Part shown: positions 22,190-32,062 of the stretch, in pieces
How positions within the stretch are numbered: position 1 is the first letter of the stretch
How the letters are laid out: the number at the start of each line of letters is the position of its first letter
Assembly: GCA_963931865.1 (NCBI GenBank)
Contig: OZ007513.1
Coordinates: forward strand, 7,424,157 to 7,488,156
Origin: Axinella damicornis
Lineage: Eukaryota; Porifera; Demospongiae; Axinellida; Axinellidae
Direction: 5' to 3'
DNA: 64,000 nucleotides
The notes under the pieces: model-generated
Seen by the model: the letters and a program-made list of their open reading frames with translations, nothing else
Databases searched by the model: none
What the model was told of the DNA's origin: nothing
Program-made: the position numbers and the translations under genes

Positions 22190-22790
22190 TTTGAATCGTC
22201 CGATAAGCGTCTGACTTCATCCAGGCCAGCACGATGGAGGTGTGGTAAAGGTGCATGTGATGTTGTGGGTGCATGGTACTGTGAAACGTCTGGCTGCCAG
22301 AGCAAGTCTTCAGAGGCCGTATGACCAACAAATAATGACACCCCGTCAGCTATTTGATTGGGCAGCTGAGAAAGTTCCGGCTGCTTTCTTTCAGTATTGC
22401 AGCTTACATGACTACAAGAAAGAAGCAGTATTTCGATTCAAGCTAGCATGCACAACTCCAGGAACTCAAAGGCTCCATTTGTTCACTCCTGTATTGAAGA
22501 CCATCAATGGCACAAAAGAGTACTCCGCTTCAAGTATTTTGAAAGAAGAAAGAGTCACAATCCGTGGTGATGGGCTCCCACTGGAAGAAATCACAGGATT
22601 CATTATGTGTATTGATGATGATCAGTAGTGGGTGGCATGTGTTCTTCAAACAGAGGCTTTCTCCATCCTACTGGACCTTCACGATATCCACATAGACCAA
22701 ACAATCCTTTGAGTAACAATTTAACATGGATCCAAGAACCATTATGGGATGTGTATATACTCTAATCCCCAAAGAAAGCCGTGATGCGCA
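22190..22790 (+). pseudogene. Conserved GKG.CDG.GG..KR family fragment, copy A
   Basis: The frame ending at 22628 reads TVKRLAARASLQRPYDQQIM, then TPRQLFDWAAEKVPAAFFQY, later CTTPGTQRLHLFTPV and ERVTIRGDGLPLEEITGFI. Just upstream, GKGACDVVG is broken by a 4-base insertion relative to copy B. After the stop at 22627 the sense continues in pieces (WVACVL, FLHPTGPSRYP). I know this pattern from long uncharacterised invertebrate proteins that appear in many near-identical copies, so it is probably mobile-element-borne. I cannot name the enzyme. Confidence 0.5.
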
Positions 22791-22825
22791 GGTGCCGATC
22801 GCAACCTTGTTTCCAAGCCTTTTCC

Positions 22826-23044
22826 ACAGAAGCTTGTGGAGAAGATCCCGTCAGGCCAGTATGTGGACATGCTGGACTTGCTGACAGACAATATCTCCCA
22901 GCTCCAGCAACTGGAAACATTTGGTGGCCAGTTGTTACCATCAATTCCAGGAATTTTTAAGCCCCTTCAGCGAGCGGTGTCAACTATTCCCTCCTGGATA
23001 TACTGCTTCATGGCCTACGTAGCCATCTGCTCCACACACCCACA
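22826..23044 (+). pseudogene. DIRS-type gag N-terminal fragment, copy A
   Basis: PFPQKLVEKIPSGQYVDMLD, then LLTDNISQLQQLETFGGQLL, then a PSWIYCFMAYVAI motif. This is the start of the capsid-like Gag of DIRS-type retrotransposons (a KLV.KI..G.YVDM..LL.DN motif, then LETF, then a PSW..CF..Y.AI helix). It is truncated at the duplication edge, 23044. Confidence 0.7.
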
Positions 23045-23120
23045 TGACATTGTATACTTGCAACCATGCAGACTGACAGGCTACAACACCCACAACTCAA
23101 GGCTATACCTAGCAGTGCTA

Positions 23121-23206
23121 TAGGTAGCCTCATTCTTGATTGCTTATAGCATGCCATTTTGCATTCTGTAACTGGAGGTGTAGGTGTAGGAATGAGGCTA
23201 CTGCAG
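23121..23206. mobile_element. Solo foldback of the GCCTCATTC MITE family
   Basis: TAGGTAGCCTCATTC at 23121 pairs with GAATGAGGCTAC near 23203, with about 60 bp between. It sits exactly in the spacer between the two duplication copies. Confidence 0.5.
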
Positions 23207-23320
23207 TGCCCATTATATAGCCATGTTGGTATCCATGAATTAAATTGGCACCCGTGTAATACTATATGTGTTTTGCTAAAGTGAGTCCGAAAGAGTTGTG
23301 GAGAGATCAAGTAGCCTTGC

Positions 23321-25358
23321 ACCCCCCATTGTTAGTTACAAAAGGGTTAAAGTTTTGCTGCAGAGTAGATAATTATGCGGAACTATACCGGATACTAGTA
23401 CCAGGTGGTGACTCAAAATGGCCTATGGTGAAGGTATTGTTACAGCTATGGGCATATTATTCAGGCTGTATGTATGCGGGCTGTACAATGCTGCATTTGC
23501 ATTAGTACATACTCCATGCCATCTTTTCCTGTTGTGGGTCAATGTACCCCTATAGTGTAGTGCCCCATGATCAAAATGAATTAGGTAAGCACTTTATGCA
23601 CAGAGCAGTCAGGTTACCTAGCAACACTCTTCCCTCCTTCTCTCCCGACATCTGCCAGTGCAGAGCTGCTTATTAAATCCAGCGGTAATGTGTTGGGTTG
23701 TTGGTAGACCTGGGCAGGTCTCCACACTGAGCTATGTGGGGGGAGTGGCCCCTGCGCTACTACCAATCCTTTATTCCACCCCAGCGGGAGGAAGCCCACT
23801 CCCATAGCTCCTGCTGTTAGCCAACTTGTAGCTTGTTAATTGTTGGTTGCTTTTTTGGCTGAATTAGTTTGTTTTCTTTGTTTTCATGCGGTTCGATCAT
23901 TTTTGGTGGTGTAATTGGTTTGGTTTTGTGGGTTCTATTTCATTTTCTACTTTGTTTACTCATCGTTCGTTGTGACTTGTGCAACCTGTAGATAGATTAG
24001 ATATATCCATTATTGTACTGTTCTCGGTTGTCCTTTCATGCAGTTGCTTATCAGTGAATCTGTTTGAAATGTCCAAAAAACCCACACAGAAAACTATACC
24101 ATCAAACTTCACTTCCTGGTTCTGTTGTGGTTCCAATGCTCTGTGTCTTGAGCTACGTACTTGGTCTGTGGAATACTCGGGTCGATTTCCATTCCCTCAG
24201 TCTGACTCTGTCATTAGGTAAAATTTCTGATCTGTAATCCAGGGTACAGTAATACTGATTTACCAACCAACACTTTATGTCGGTCTTCCTCTGACGATTC
24301 TTCCAGTCTCAACCAGTTCAACCTTTGTTGCTAAAACGCTATACATCGATGATATCTTTTGATCTGGCCTGCCAATGCAGACATCTCCATTCTCCTTGAT
24401 TCGTTTAACTCCTGCTAATGACTTCATCACTTATGATAGGTGCTACATCACTTACACCATGTGTGTCTACTCTTCCACTGATCTAGCAAAAGCAGAGCAC
24501 TTCTTCTTTGAATCGTCCGATAAGCGTCTGACTTCATCCAGGCCAGCACGATGGAGGTGTGGTAAAGGTGCATGTGATGGTGTGGGTGGTACTGTGAAAC
24601 GTCTGGCTGCCAGAGCAAGTCTTCAGAGGCCGTATGACCAACAAATAATGACACCCCGTCAGCTATTTGATTGGGCAGCTGGGAAAGTTCCGGCTGTTTT
24701 CTTTCAGTATTGCAGCTTAAGATGACTACAAGAAAGAAGCAGTATTTCGATTCAAGCTAGCATGCACAATTCCAGGAACTCAAAGGCTCCATTTGTTCAC
24801 TCCTGTATTGAACACCATCAATGGCACAAAAGAGTACTCCGCTTCAAGTATTTTGAAAGAAGGAAGAGTCACAATCTGTGGTGATGAGCTCACACTGGAA
24901 GAAATCATTACGTGAATCAGTAGTGGGTGGCTTGTGTTCTTCAAACAGAGGCTTTCTCCATCCTACTGGACCATCACGATATCCACATAGACCAAACAAT
25001 CCTTTGAGTAACAATTTAACATGGATCCAAGAACCATTATGGGATGTGTATATACTCTAACCCCCAAAGAAAGCCGTGATGCGCAGGTGCCGATCGCAGC
25101 CACAGAATTTGTCTAGTCCCTTGTTTCCGAGCCTTTTCCACAGAAGCTTGTGGAGAAGATCCCGTCAGGCCAGTATGTGGACATGCTGGACTTGCTGACG
25201 GACAATATCTCCCAGCTCCAGCAACTGGAAACATTTGGTGGCCAGTTGTTACCATCAATTCCAGGAATTTTTAAGCCCCTTCAGCGAGCAGTGTCAACTA
25301 TTCCCTCCTGGATATACTGCTTCATGGCCTTCGTAGCCATCCGCTCCACACACCCACA
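23321..25358 (+). repeat. Direct duplication, copy B (2.04 kb)
   Basis: Partner of 20988-23044. This copy continues without a break into the DIRS gag exon (25117-25477), so B is likely the source arrangement and A the truncated duplicate. Both copies contain a CCTTTATTCCACCCCAGCGG motif and long T/G-rich segments near 21480-21620 and 23830-23970, with no gene seen in that part. Confidence 0.9.
24510..25085 (+). pseudogene. Conserved GKG.CDG.GG..KR family fragment, copy B
   Basis: One open frame (24375-24725) reads GKGACDGVGGTVKRLAARAS, then LQRPYDQQIMTPRQLFDWAA. This intact junction shows that copy A has a local insertion. After the stop at 24723 the same protein continues in another frame (EAVFRFKLACTIPGTQRLHL), then VTICGDELTLEE, then FLHPTGPSRYPHRPN. 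Same family as copy A; differently broken. Confidence 0.5.
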
Positions 25359-25477
25359 GACACAGGATATGTTGGCATATGCACACCTGGTAAAAGCAGC
25401 ACCCTCCGCATCCACCACATCCACTACGTCCACCACGCCGTCGTCTTCGGCCTCTCCAGCAGTCCACGGCAGCACTG
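25117..25477 (+). pseudogene. DIRS copy 1 gag, upstream exon
   Basis: The frame runs from a TAG at 25114-25116 through PFPQKLVEKIPSGQYVDMLD and PSWIYCFMAFVAIRSTHPQ, then DMLAYAHLVKAA. It ends in a Ser/Thr-rich tail (SASTTSTTSTTPSSSASPAV) and the codon start G at 25477. A consensus splice donor follows (CACTG then GTAAGTAAGG). The exon ends in phase 1. The next exon (26479) begins again with a Gag N-terminal module (LVKRILDRDYVDMAELV), so the joined product would carry two copies of this module. That suggests fusion of two related elements. Confidence 0.6.
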
Positions 25478-26478
25478 GTAAGTAAGGAAGCTGGAAGGTT
25501 TCAGTACTATAAAAATGAAAAAAGGGGGAGCAAGATAGGACAAAGCTCCACGGGGTAAGCTCGGATTTGTTAGCAGTAAATCGTTCTGGCATCCCACAGT
25601 ATACGGTCATAATGAATGGGGCATTGAGACGGATTGAGTAGGGCAAGCATATGGTTCTGATGGTACAGCTGCCTGGGCAGGCATACTCGCTGTGCAAGCT
25701 TGCACAGGGATTACAATTTCCAGCACCCATACGCATGCTCTCCCAGAAACTGGAGTGTCAGTGCCTAAGCATGCTGTTGGACCAGAGACGGCCAGTTGAG
25801 TCAGCATGCTCACATAGGCAGTAGGCAAGCATGCCTAGATGTCAGCCTCCGGCCAGATAGCATGTCGAGGTACATCAGGCAGGCAAACATACAAGCCTAA
25901 CGGTAGGTTGGGGGCCATATCATGTCCATACATCAGGCAAGCGTGCCTAAGTGCTGGTATCCGGTTGACTGAGCGAGCGAGCAGACCAATTATCAGGCAA
26001 GCAAGCCTGTGCGATTCAATTTGGCAAGCATGCTTGTGGGTTATATCTGCAGGTTGGAGAAGGGTGCCCATATCCCCAGGCAAGTATGCCCATGGGAGCC
26101 ATCTGAGGTGACTTAACTCATTTTTATGTTCGTTGTTGGTCAGGCAAGCATGCCTGTGCACGTGTCTGACTGTTCCGGCTGGGGGTCAGCATGCCCATTG
26201 TTAGGCAAGCATGCCTACGTATGTGTCTGGCTGTCCTGGTTGAGGTTAGCATGCCCATTGTTAGGCAAGCATGTCTATGTGTCTGGCTGTTCTGGTTGAG
26301 GTTAGCATGCCCATTATTTGGCAAGCATGCCTACATGTATGTGTCGGGCTGTTCTGGTTGGGGTTAGCGTGCCCACTGTTAGGCAACTGCGGGTCGTCAG
26401 GCTGACGGTGTAGTAAGCAATACAAGACAATCCAGTCAATGGCGTTGATCATAGTTGCTCTTGAATTGGCCGATGCAG
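25478..26478 (+). other. Probable intron in DIRS copy 1 gag, filled with repeats
   Basis: The donor is GTAAGTAAGG at 25478. The best frame-compatible acceptor is ATTGGCCGATGCAG at 26465-26478. Joining them restores a glycine codon (G plus GT) and keeps the frame open into the exon at 26479. An alternative acceptor lies at about 26543 (TTTTCACTGACTGACAG). No transcript evidence is available; the inference rests on splice consensus, phase and the matching structure in DIRS copy 2. Confidence 0.5.
25815..26390. repeat. Degenerate repeat array with palindromic GGCAAGCATGCC cores
   Basis: The motif AGGCAAGCATGCCT, a near-perfect palindrome around GCATGC, recurs about every 60-75 bp (at roughly 25826, 26020, 26142, 26202, 26262, 26320). 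From 26150 the unit is about 75 bp long: TGTCTGGCTGTTCTGGTTGA, then GGTTAGCATGCCCATTGTTA, then the palindrome. Confidence 0.75.
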
Positions 26479-27380
26479 GTCTAGGCATACTGTCAGCATC
26501 CTCCATTCTCGCTACTCTGCCATCATTTTCACTGACTGACAGCCTACCCCCTGCCGGAGTACCAACCGTGGTTTCGGTGGCATCATTTATGTCAAGCCTA
26601 CCAATGTTGCCAGCACCCACTGCCCAAGCAAGTTCCTCTCACACATTCCCCCTCCCAGCAAAACTAGTTAAGAGGATCCTCGACAGGGACTATGTAGACA
26701 TGGCGGAGCTTGTTCCAGACAACTGGAGGTTCCAGGAGGAGGAACAGAACAAGTACTGCCACCAGACCAAGCGTTTACGAAGAGGGCCAGTTACAGACAT
26801 ACTGCTTTGGATCGAATGTTACGCCTCCATGGTGGCCGTACTGTCTTCAGGCTTCCTTCAAAAGACGCCAGAGCTGATGGCCTATCTAAAGACAATTGTG
26901 AGGGCGCACAGGTCATTCTTGGAAGATGGTTGGGTAACCTATGACTCTTGCTACCGTCGGAAGGCAGCGATCACAAAGTCATTAGATTGGGGTCAAGTGG
27001 ATTTCACGTTGTATAACGAGACCTTCACCGGCAGAGCTAGGTTTATAGCCCGGTGTACGTTTTGTCTCAGTGAGCACCACACCTCTGCAGAGTGTTCGTA
27101 TGCACACGGGGTGCCATCATACAAACCGGATCCAGCTACCCGCGTGTCATTCCACCCTCCCTATGACATCGGCAAGACCCCCATCCCCATCTGTCACCTA
27201 TTCAATAACAGGGCTGGAAACGTCTGCAGGTTCAACCCCTGCAGGTTCAGTCACATCTGCAATGGATGCCGGGGGTCTCACCCAGCCTCGCAATGCAGTG
27301 GCAGGTCCAGGCCACCACCGCCCAAGTGGCCTCTGTCAGGATCGCCAGTAGGGAGGGGGTGGCATAAGCCACAGCAGTGA
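26479..27380 (+). CDS. gag: DIRS copy 1 Gag, main exon with zinc-finger tail
   Basis: An open frame (first ATG at 26439, inside the proposed intron) reaches a stop at 27378-27380, giving about 300 residues. Order: a Ser/Pro-rich leader; LPAKLVKRILDRDYVDMAEL (capsid-like start, about residue 80); a PVTDILLWIECYASMVAVLS helix; LMAYLKTIVRAHRSFLEDGW; then a Cys/His region. The Cys/His region has CTFC...EHHTSAEC, followed by CHLFN..AGNVCRFNPCRFS and HICNGCRGSHPASQC. That double CCCH/CCHC arrangement is typical of DIRS Gag, which packages the RNA. The exon is intact, the best-preserved ORF in the window, but its RT partner downstream is deleted. Confidence 0.82.
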
Positions 27381-27559
27381 CTGTATCTCAAGCTTAAACA
27401 TTGTTCATGTCAGGACTGCATGGCATACCTTATTAGCAAAGCATGTACTTTTTTGTAATGCTCAGCCTCTGTGGCGTGACCACCCAAGTGCGGTTTACCT
27501 CAGATATTGCTGCTTGATGATTATTGTTGATGGGTCTTCCTTTTGCTCATGATCACTAT

Positions 27560-28740
27560 ACTAAAATTCACAGGGGTGGACGGACAGTATCTCTACACCC
27601 AGGATCTCATGTCACTGAGCAAACCTGCACAGTCCACTACCCCTGCTGATCATCAGATTTCAATGCTGGCAACCCCATTGCTCTTGCCAGTCTACCCAGG
27701 GGATCGTAAGTGGCTCGGAATGAAGTGGGATGGCAAATATAAGTCGATGGGATGCTCCCATTCGGGCTGAGGTCAGCCCCTAAAATCTTCAATTCCGTGG
27801 CAGATGCAGTGGAATGGTGTGTATCTAAGGGTGTTGATTACATCTTTCATTACTTGGATGATTTTGCTGTGGTGGGTCCCCCAGACTCGGACACTTGCAG
27901 GAAGTATTTACATATATTGATGGCAATCTGCCGGGAACTAGAAATCCCCTTGGCTCCAGAAAAGCAGGATGGTCCCACCGCCGTGATAACACTTCTTCGG
28001 ATTATTATAGACACGATTAGGGGGGAATTGAGACTTCCAGTGGACAAGCTGCAGAGGCTGCTGCAAACCGTAAAGGGAGTGGGAAAAACGCAAAGTGTGC
28101 ATACGCAGGGAGCTGGAGTCTCTCGTAGGGGTATTACAACATGCAGCCAGGGTGATCAAACCCGGCAGGTCATTTCTCGGGCGGATAATTTCCCTCCTGA
28201 GTCTAGTGAAGCAGCGACATCACCACATCCGGCTGAATGCAGAATTTCGATCGGACATGATGCGGTGGCGAATATTTGCAACACACTGGAATGGTGCCTC
28301 CCTCATAATCCTCCCAGCAAGCAGGAAGCTATCGATTACTTCAGATGCCTCAGGGGCGTGGGGATGTGGAGCATGGCATGAGACAGAATGGTTCCAGCTA
28401 GCGTGGGACAATGAGTCCCAGAAGCTCCACATCGCAGCCAAAGAGCTCATCCCCATTGTGATTGGAGCGGTGGTGTGGGGAAGTACCTGGAAAGGTAACA
28501 GCATCGTGGCTTACTGTGACAATTCTGCAGTGGTAACAGTTTTGAATCGGCGGTATTGACAAGACAAGGCCATGATGCAACTGTTACAATGCCTATTTTT
28601 CATTGAGGCGCACCTCCAATTCCAGTTATCAGCTGTCCATGTTGCAGGCCTCCATAATGACTTGGCAGATGATCTCTCCAGGAACCGGTTGCCATCGTTT
28701 CTAAAGAAGAAGCCAGATGCAACCACAGACTCTTTCTGCA
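27560..28740 (+). pseudogene. pol: DIRS copy 1 reverse transcriptase and RNase H, internally deleted
   Basis: The start GQYLYTQDLMSLSKPAQSTT runs to LATPLL, then jumps to YPGDRKWLGMKWDGKY. The segment between (GFRIGF, VPK, first catalytic aspartate region) is missing, about 150-180 residues. Then come LPFGLRSAPKIFNSVADAVE, the catalytic box YLDDFAVVGPPDSDTC, PLAPEKQDGPTAVITLLRII and LRLPVDKLQRLL. A frameshift near 28090 leads into RRELESLVGVLQHAARVIKP and RNase H: SITSDASGAWGCGAWH, the ELIPIVIGAVVWG motif, YCDNSAVV. A TGA at 28557-28559 follows, then HVAGLHNDLADDLSRN. DIRS RT and RNase H are expected together with a recombinase, which is present next. Confidence 0.88.
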
Positions 28741-29515
28741 GTGGCTTCTGGGAAACCGGGATTGGTCCTCTCCAACCTGGATGCAGCAGATCACTACTTT
28801 TGTTCTCAGGGAATAGCACCATCAACCCGCTCAACTTACCAGTCAGCGCTGCGTAAATTTGATGAATTTTGTTCACTGTATTCTCTCATGTCACCATTTC
28901 CGGTTTCAGAACCAATACTGTGTTATTTTTCATCTCACCTTGCATGCCAGTCTTTATCGCCGCAGACTATAAAAACGTATCTGGCAGGCATCCGCCATAT
29001 GCAAATCACATTAGGTCTGCCAGAACCGAGAGCTTTTTCATCGCTGCCCCGCCTTCGTTTGGTGCAGTCAGGAATCCAGAGGACATAAGCTCAACGGACT
29101 ATTTCATCTGCAAAAATCCGGTTGCCCATAACACCTGTTATATTAAGAAAGATCCAGGAGCAGTGGTCAGTGATGTCTTCAGATCCTGACATATTGATGT
29201 TATGGGCGGCTGCAGTTCTATGTTTCTTTGGCTTCTTCCGGTCTGGGGAAATCACGGTCCCCTCACAGAATGCTTTTGATCCAAGGAAGCATCTCAGCTG
29301 GGGAGACATAGCTGTTGACAATCAACTGCAACCAACAATGTTGAGGGTAATGCTGAAGCACTCTAAGACAGACCAGCTTGGTAAAGGGGTGGAGGTCTAT
29401 GTGGGAAGGACTGGCTGCTCACTATGCCCGGTTGCTGGGATGTTGGCATACATGGGCACTCAGAGGGTGTTTTCTTCAAGTTCAAGAATGGTCAACCGTT
29501 GACGGGTGGCAGCGG
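28717..29515 (+). pseudogene. DIRS copy 1 tyrosine recombinase, truncated
   Basis: Starts inside the RNase H frame (overlap of about 140 bases, another frame), as in intact DIRS elements. The N-terminal SAM-like domain reads ADHYFCSQGIAPSTRSTYQS, then ALRKFDEFC and SLSPQTIKTYLAGIRHMQI. One in-frame TAA at 29086-29088 interrupts it, after which the same frame continues RLPITPVILRKIQEQW, then FFGFFRSGEITVPSQ. The Arg of RSGEI is the first of the R-H-x-x-R-Y catalytic set. The later GHSFR(I)GAAT histidine/arginine block and the tyrosine are gone: the sequence is cut at about 29515 and joins gypsy sequence. Confidence 0.88.
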
Positions 29516-29869
29516 CAGCATTCTCTGATGGGTGACAGTAGTTGGTGTTTCAATTTGGGAATGTCATTTTCTATGGTGGAGAGAAGGAGGAGCATATTGT
29601 CGTCGGACGATGTAGCAGTTTGGACTTGCTCCCAATATAATACTGACGGTATGTGTGGAGGATAGGAGTGACTCCTGTAGTTGGTTTTCCATTCGGATAG
29701 AGTGTAGCTGGTCGTCTATGCATATGCCAGCTGTGAGTTGGGTGGGGATATTGGGAGGAGGGGTGACATCACAATCTTGGATGCTGTGTACGTCGTCATG
29801 GAGGACCACTTTGGGTGGGTGGTGATCGCCTGTGGGGTGTCTGGAGAGGGTATCAGGAGCCCTGTTTTT

Positions 29870-30110
29870 GACGCCCGGTACATATGTGAAACATTCTGAA
29901 GTGGAATCTTGGGTTTTCTCTTTTAGGTTCCTCAGTCTGGTGTTGCAGATGTGATCTAGGAATCTGTCGCAAAATATCTTTAGGGTGGTCTGTGGTCTAC
30001 TGCAACGGTCAGGTTTTAGCATCCCAGGACAAAGTGTCTTGCTTTGTCCAGAGCATCTGCTACTGCTAGTGCTTCTCACCTTCGATTGGTGTGCATCTGG
30101 ATTCGGCATC
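29870..30110 (-). pseudogene. Gypsy RNase H C-terminal part
   Basis: The minus frame reads FCDRFLDHICNTRLRNLKEK, then TFTYVPG-like residues (CFTYVPGVKNRAPDTLSRHP). The NPRL.NLKEKT and HVPG..N..PD.LSRHP motifs identify the end of the gypsy RNase H. The catalytic aspartate region upstream is decayed. After SRHPTG about 85 codons of linker remain before the truncation at 29564; no integrase zinc finger follows. Confidence 0.8.
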
Positions 30111-30429
30111 GTGTGTGAATCTGCTGCCCACTAGTGTGATCTTCCAGCCTTGTTTGCAGCAAAAGAGGTCATTGGAGGGGCAGGAGCAGTGTTTCTGGGA
30201 CAACCAGTAGCCAATGCCATGTTTCTACAAATCAGAGGCCAGGCATGTGGGTTCGGTTTTGTCAAAGATTTTGACTCCATTGTGAATTTTGTCGCTGCAT
30301 GATAGTTAGCTTCGACTGTTGGAATGCTTGTTGTAGTGTGTCGTCCCAGTGAAATTTGTTGCTGGGCTTGAGTAGTTCCCGGAAGGGTAGCACCATCTAA
30401 ATGGATCTTAGGCTCTGAGGGGTGGGGAA

Positions 30430-31085
30430 GTGCCCTAAAGTAATTCTAGCATGGTCGTACCATGTTGTTGGTGATTTCGAAGCTTTTGAATTCAACTATG
30501 TCTTAGCAAATTTGAACTTCTCAGGGTTGAGGGTGATTCCATGTCTGCCACAGGTATCCAACCAGTCGGCTGCTTGGAAGAAGCTTTCTTCTATTGTGTC
30601 AGACCATAGGAGGGTGTTATCTACGCATCTGGTTTTGCTTGGGATGGATGAGGTGATCTCATCGTATCTCCTGGTGTATCCGTCACCTGAGGCAATGTAC
30701 CATTGTGGGGCTGTGCGGTATCTGCGGCACCAAGGGGTGACAAAAGTGGTGTAGTGTTGGTCTTCAGGATGAAGGAGTACACTGTGGTAACCATTCCATG
30801 CGTCAAAGATGGTTTCTTCTTCCTTTGAGGGACCGATCTTGCCTGGTGGAAAGGTGATTGGGTGCAGTGAGTTTCTCTGGTGGCATCAATGTTGAGAGGT
30901 TGGAAGTCGATTGTCCTTCTGGGTGTGCCATTCTTTTTGGCGCAGATGACCATTCGATGGCACCATGTGACTTGTTCTCCAATTGGTACGGGTTTTTTTT
31001 TGCTTTTTTTTTTCTTTCTATAACATTTTATGTGTACATGCAAACACAAAGGACACATAAATAGCCTGAGGCTAATCTCAAACAC
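30430..31085 (-). pseudogene. pol: Gypsy reverse transcriptase
   Basis: Minus strand, across frames: GEQVTWCHRMVICAKKNGTP, then RRTIDFQPLNIDATRETHCT, then QSPFHQARSVP; after a frame change FDAWNGYHSVLLHPEDQHYT (first catalytic aspartate, FDAWNGYHS), TPWCRRYRTAPQWYIASGDG, YTRRYDEI, and the catalytic box CVDNTLLW. The second aspartate of the usual CVDDTLLW is Asn here, a loss of a key catalytic residue. Then LNPEKFKFAK. An AAGAAAAAAAAG run near 31000-31010 (plus-strand T-run) disrupts the region just before the RT. Confidence 0.82.
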
Positions 31086-31395
31086 GTACCCTGCTACTAA
31101 CTATTAACTGAGTTCTTAGTTCTGGCTCGAGTTCTCAAAGCAATTGGAGTCCAAGTGCGTATTCTATTGGTGGCAATGCTGAGCCCTGGAGTTCCATCAA
31201 TCACTGAGTACTTCACTTTTGCATCATTAGGGATGGTAAGTGGAACATCGGAGTCGCTTGAACTGGTGTCAGTGTCACTTAGCGGGTTCAAGTACTCCCA
31301 GTCTCAAGTCTCTGTCTAGGCCGGCTTTGACATCATCTTGCCAGTGGAGTGGTACTGGTATGGGTGAGCGATGAGTGGTGGGGGTTGTGTGTGGG

Positions 31396-31692
31396 TTAGA
31401 TGTTGAAGGTGTAGTAGTTCAGGAGGTATCGCTGGAGTTTCTCCCTGTTCGCTTCTGTGGCTGGGTATGGTTGGGAGGTGGGGATTGGTGGTGGCTTGGT
31501 CCGTTTGGGGCATTGACATTCCTGTTGTGGTGAGGTGTCAGTGGCACTGATGGAGTTGGCGGTGTTGGTTCCTTCGGTTTCGCCCATTGTAGGGAATGTT
31601 TTTGGGTTGATCCCTAGGTCTGTGCATGCTTCCCTGCTGAGGAATAGCTTGTCAGTGTTGTCAGTCACATGGTCCATTTGCCTGGTGGACAC
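31396..31692 (-). pseudogene. Gypsy protease-RT linker region
   Basis: The minus frame reads KLFLSREACTDLGINPKTFP, then CQCPKRTKPPPIPTSQPYPA and NREKLQRYLLNYY. In related elements LFLSREAC.DLGII is the end of the protease-like domain, followed by a Cys-Pro-rich linker and a helical N..KL...LL.YY segment ahead of the RT. The protease active site DTG/DSG itself is not seen, so that part (31700-32060) is either decayed or lost. Confidence 0.65.
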
Positions 31693-32062
31693 TTCTTCTT
31701 ATCCTTGGTGATAGCCTCAGTATGCAGGATGTGCATGTCGTGATTGTCTGCTGCATGCATTTTCATGCTGACGGGGATGAGGTCTCTGGCGGAGAGGAGA
31801 TGATCCAAACCCCAACCATACATCAGGTGCTACAGATGGGCATCCAGCAGGAGGACTACGAACACTTCGGGTTTCCCCGCAGAATACCACAAAAGCGGTC
31901 CTCATCAGTGCCATGGCCGACATAGGCTGCCAGAGTTGCTTAGCATGTCTCAAGATCGTGAAGAAACTCGGCCTCAGCCATTCATTTGTGAACTGGTCGA
32001 AGACATGGTGGTCTAGGGTGGTGCTTTTAGTGTTGTCTGTTGACGTGAACTCGCAGAGTGTG

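Larger units (their letters stand above)
20988..23044 (+). repeat. Direct duplication, copy A (2.06 kb)
   Basis: This block aligns end to end with 23321-25358, starting at ACCCCCCATTGTTAGTTACA and ending at CCACACACCCACA. I estimate above 93 percent identity by eye, with small indels (such as AAAGGGTTAA at 23341 in copy B, and an extra GTGCTACATCACTTACACCAT unit in copy A near 22100). Copy A is cut off at 23044 in the middle of a gag-like frame and is followed by about 276 bp of unrelated sequence. Confidence 0.9.
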
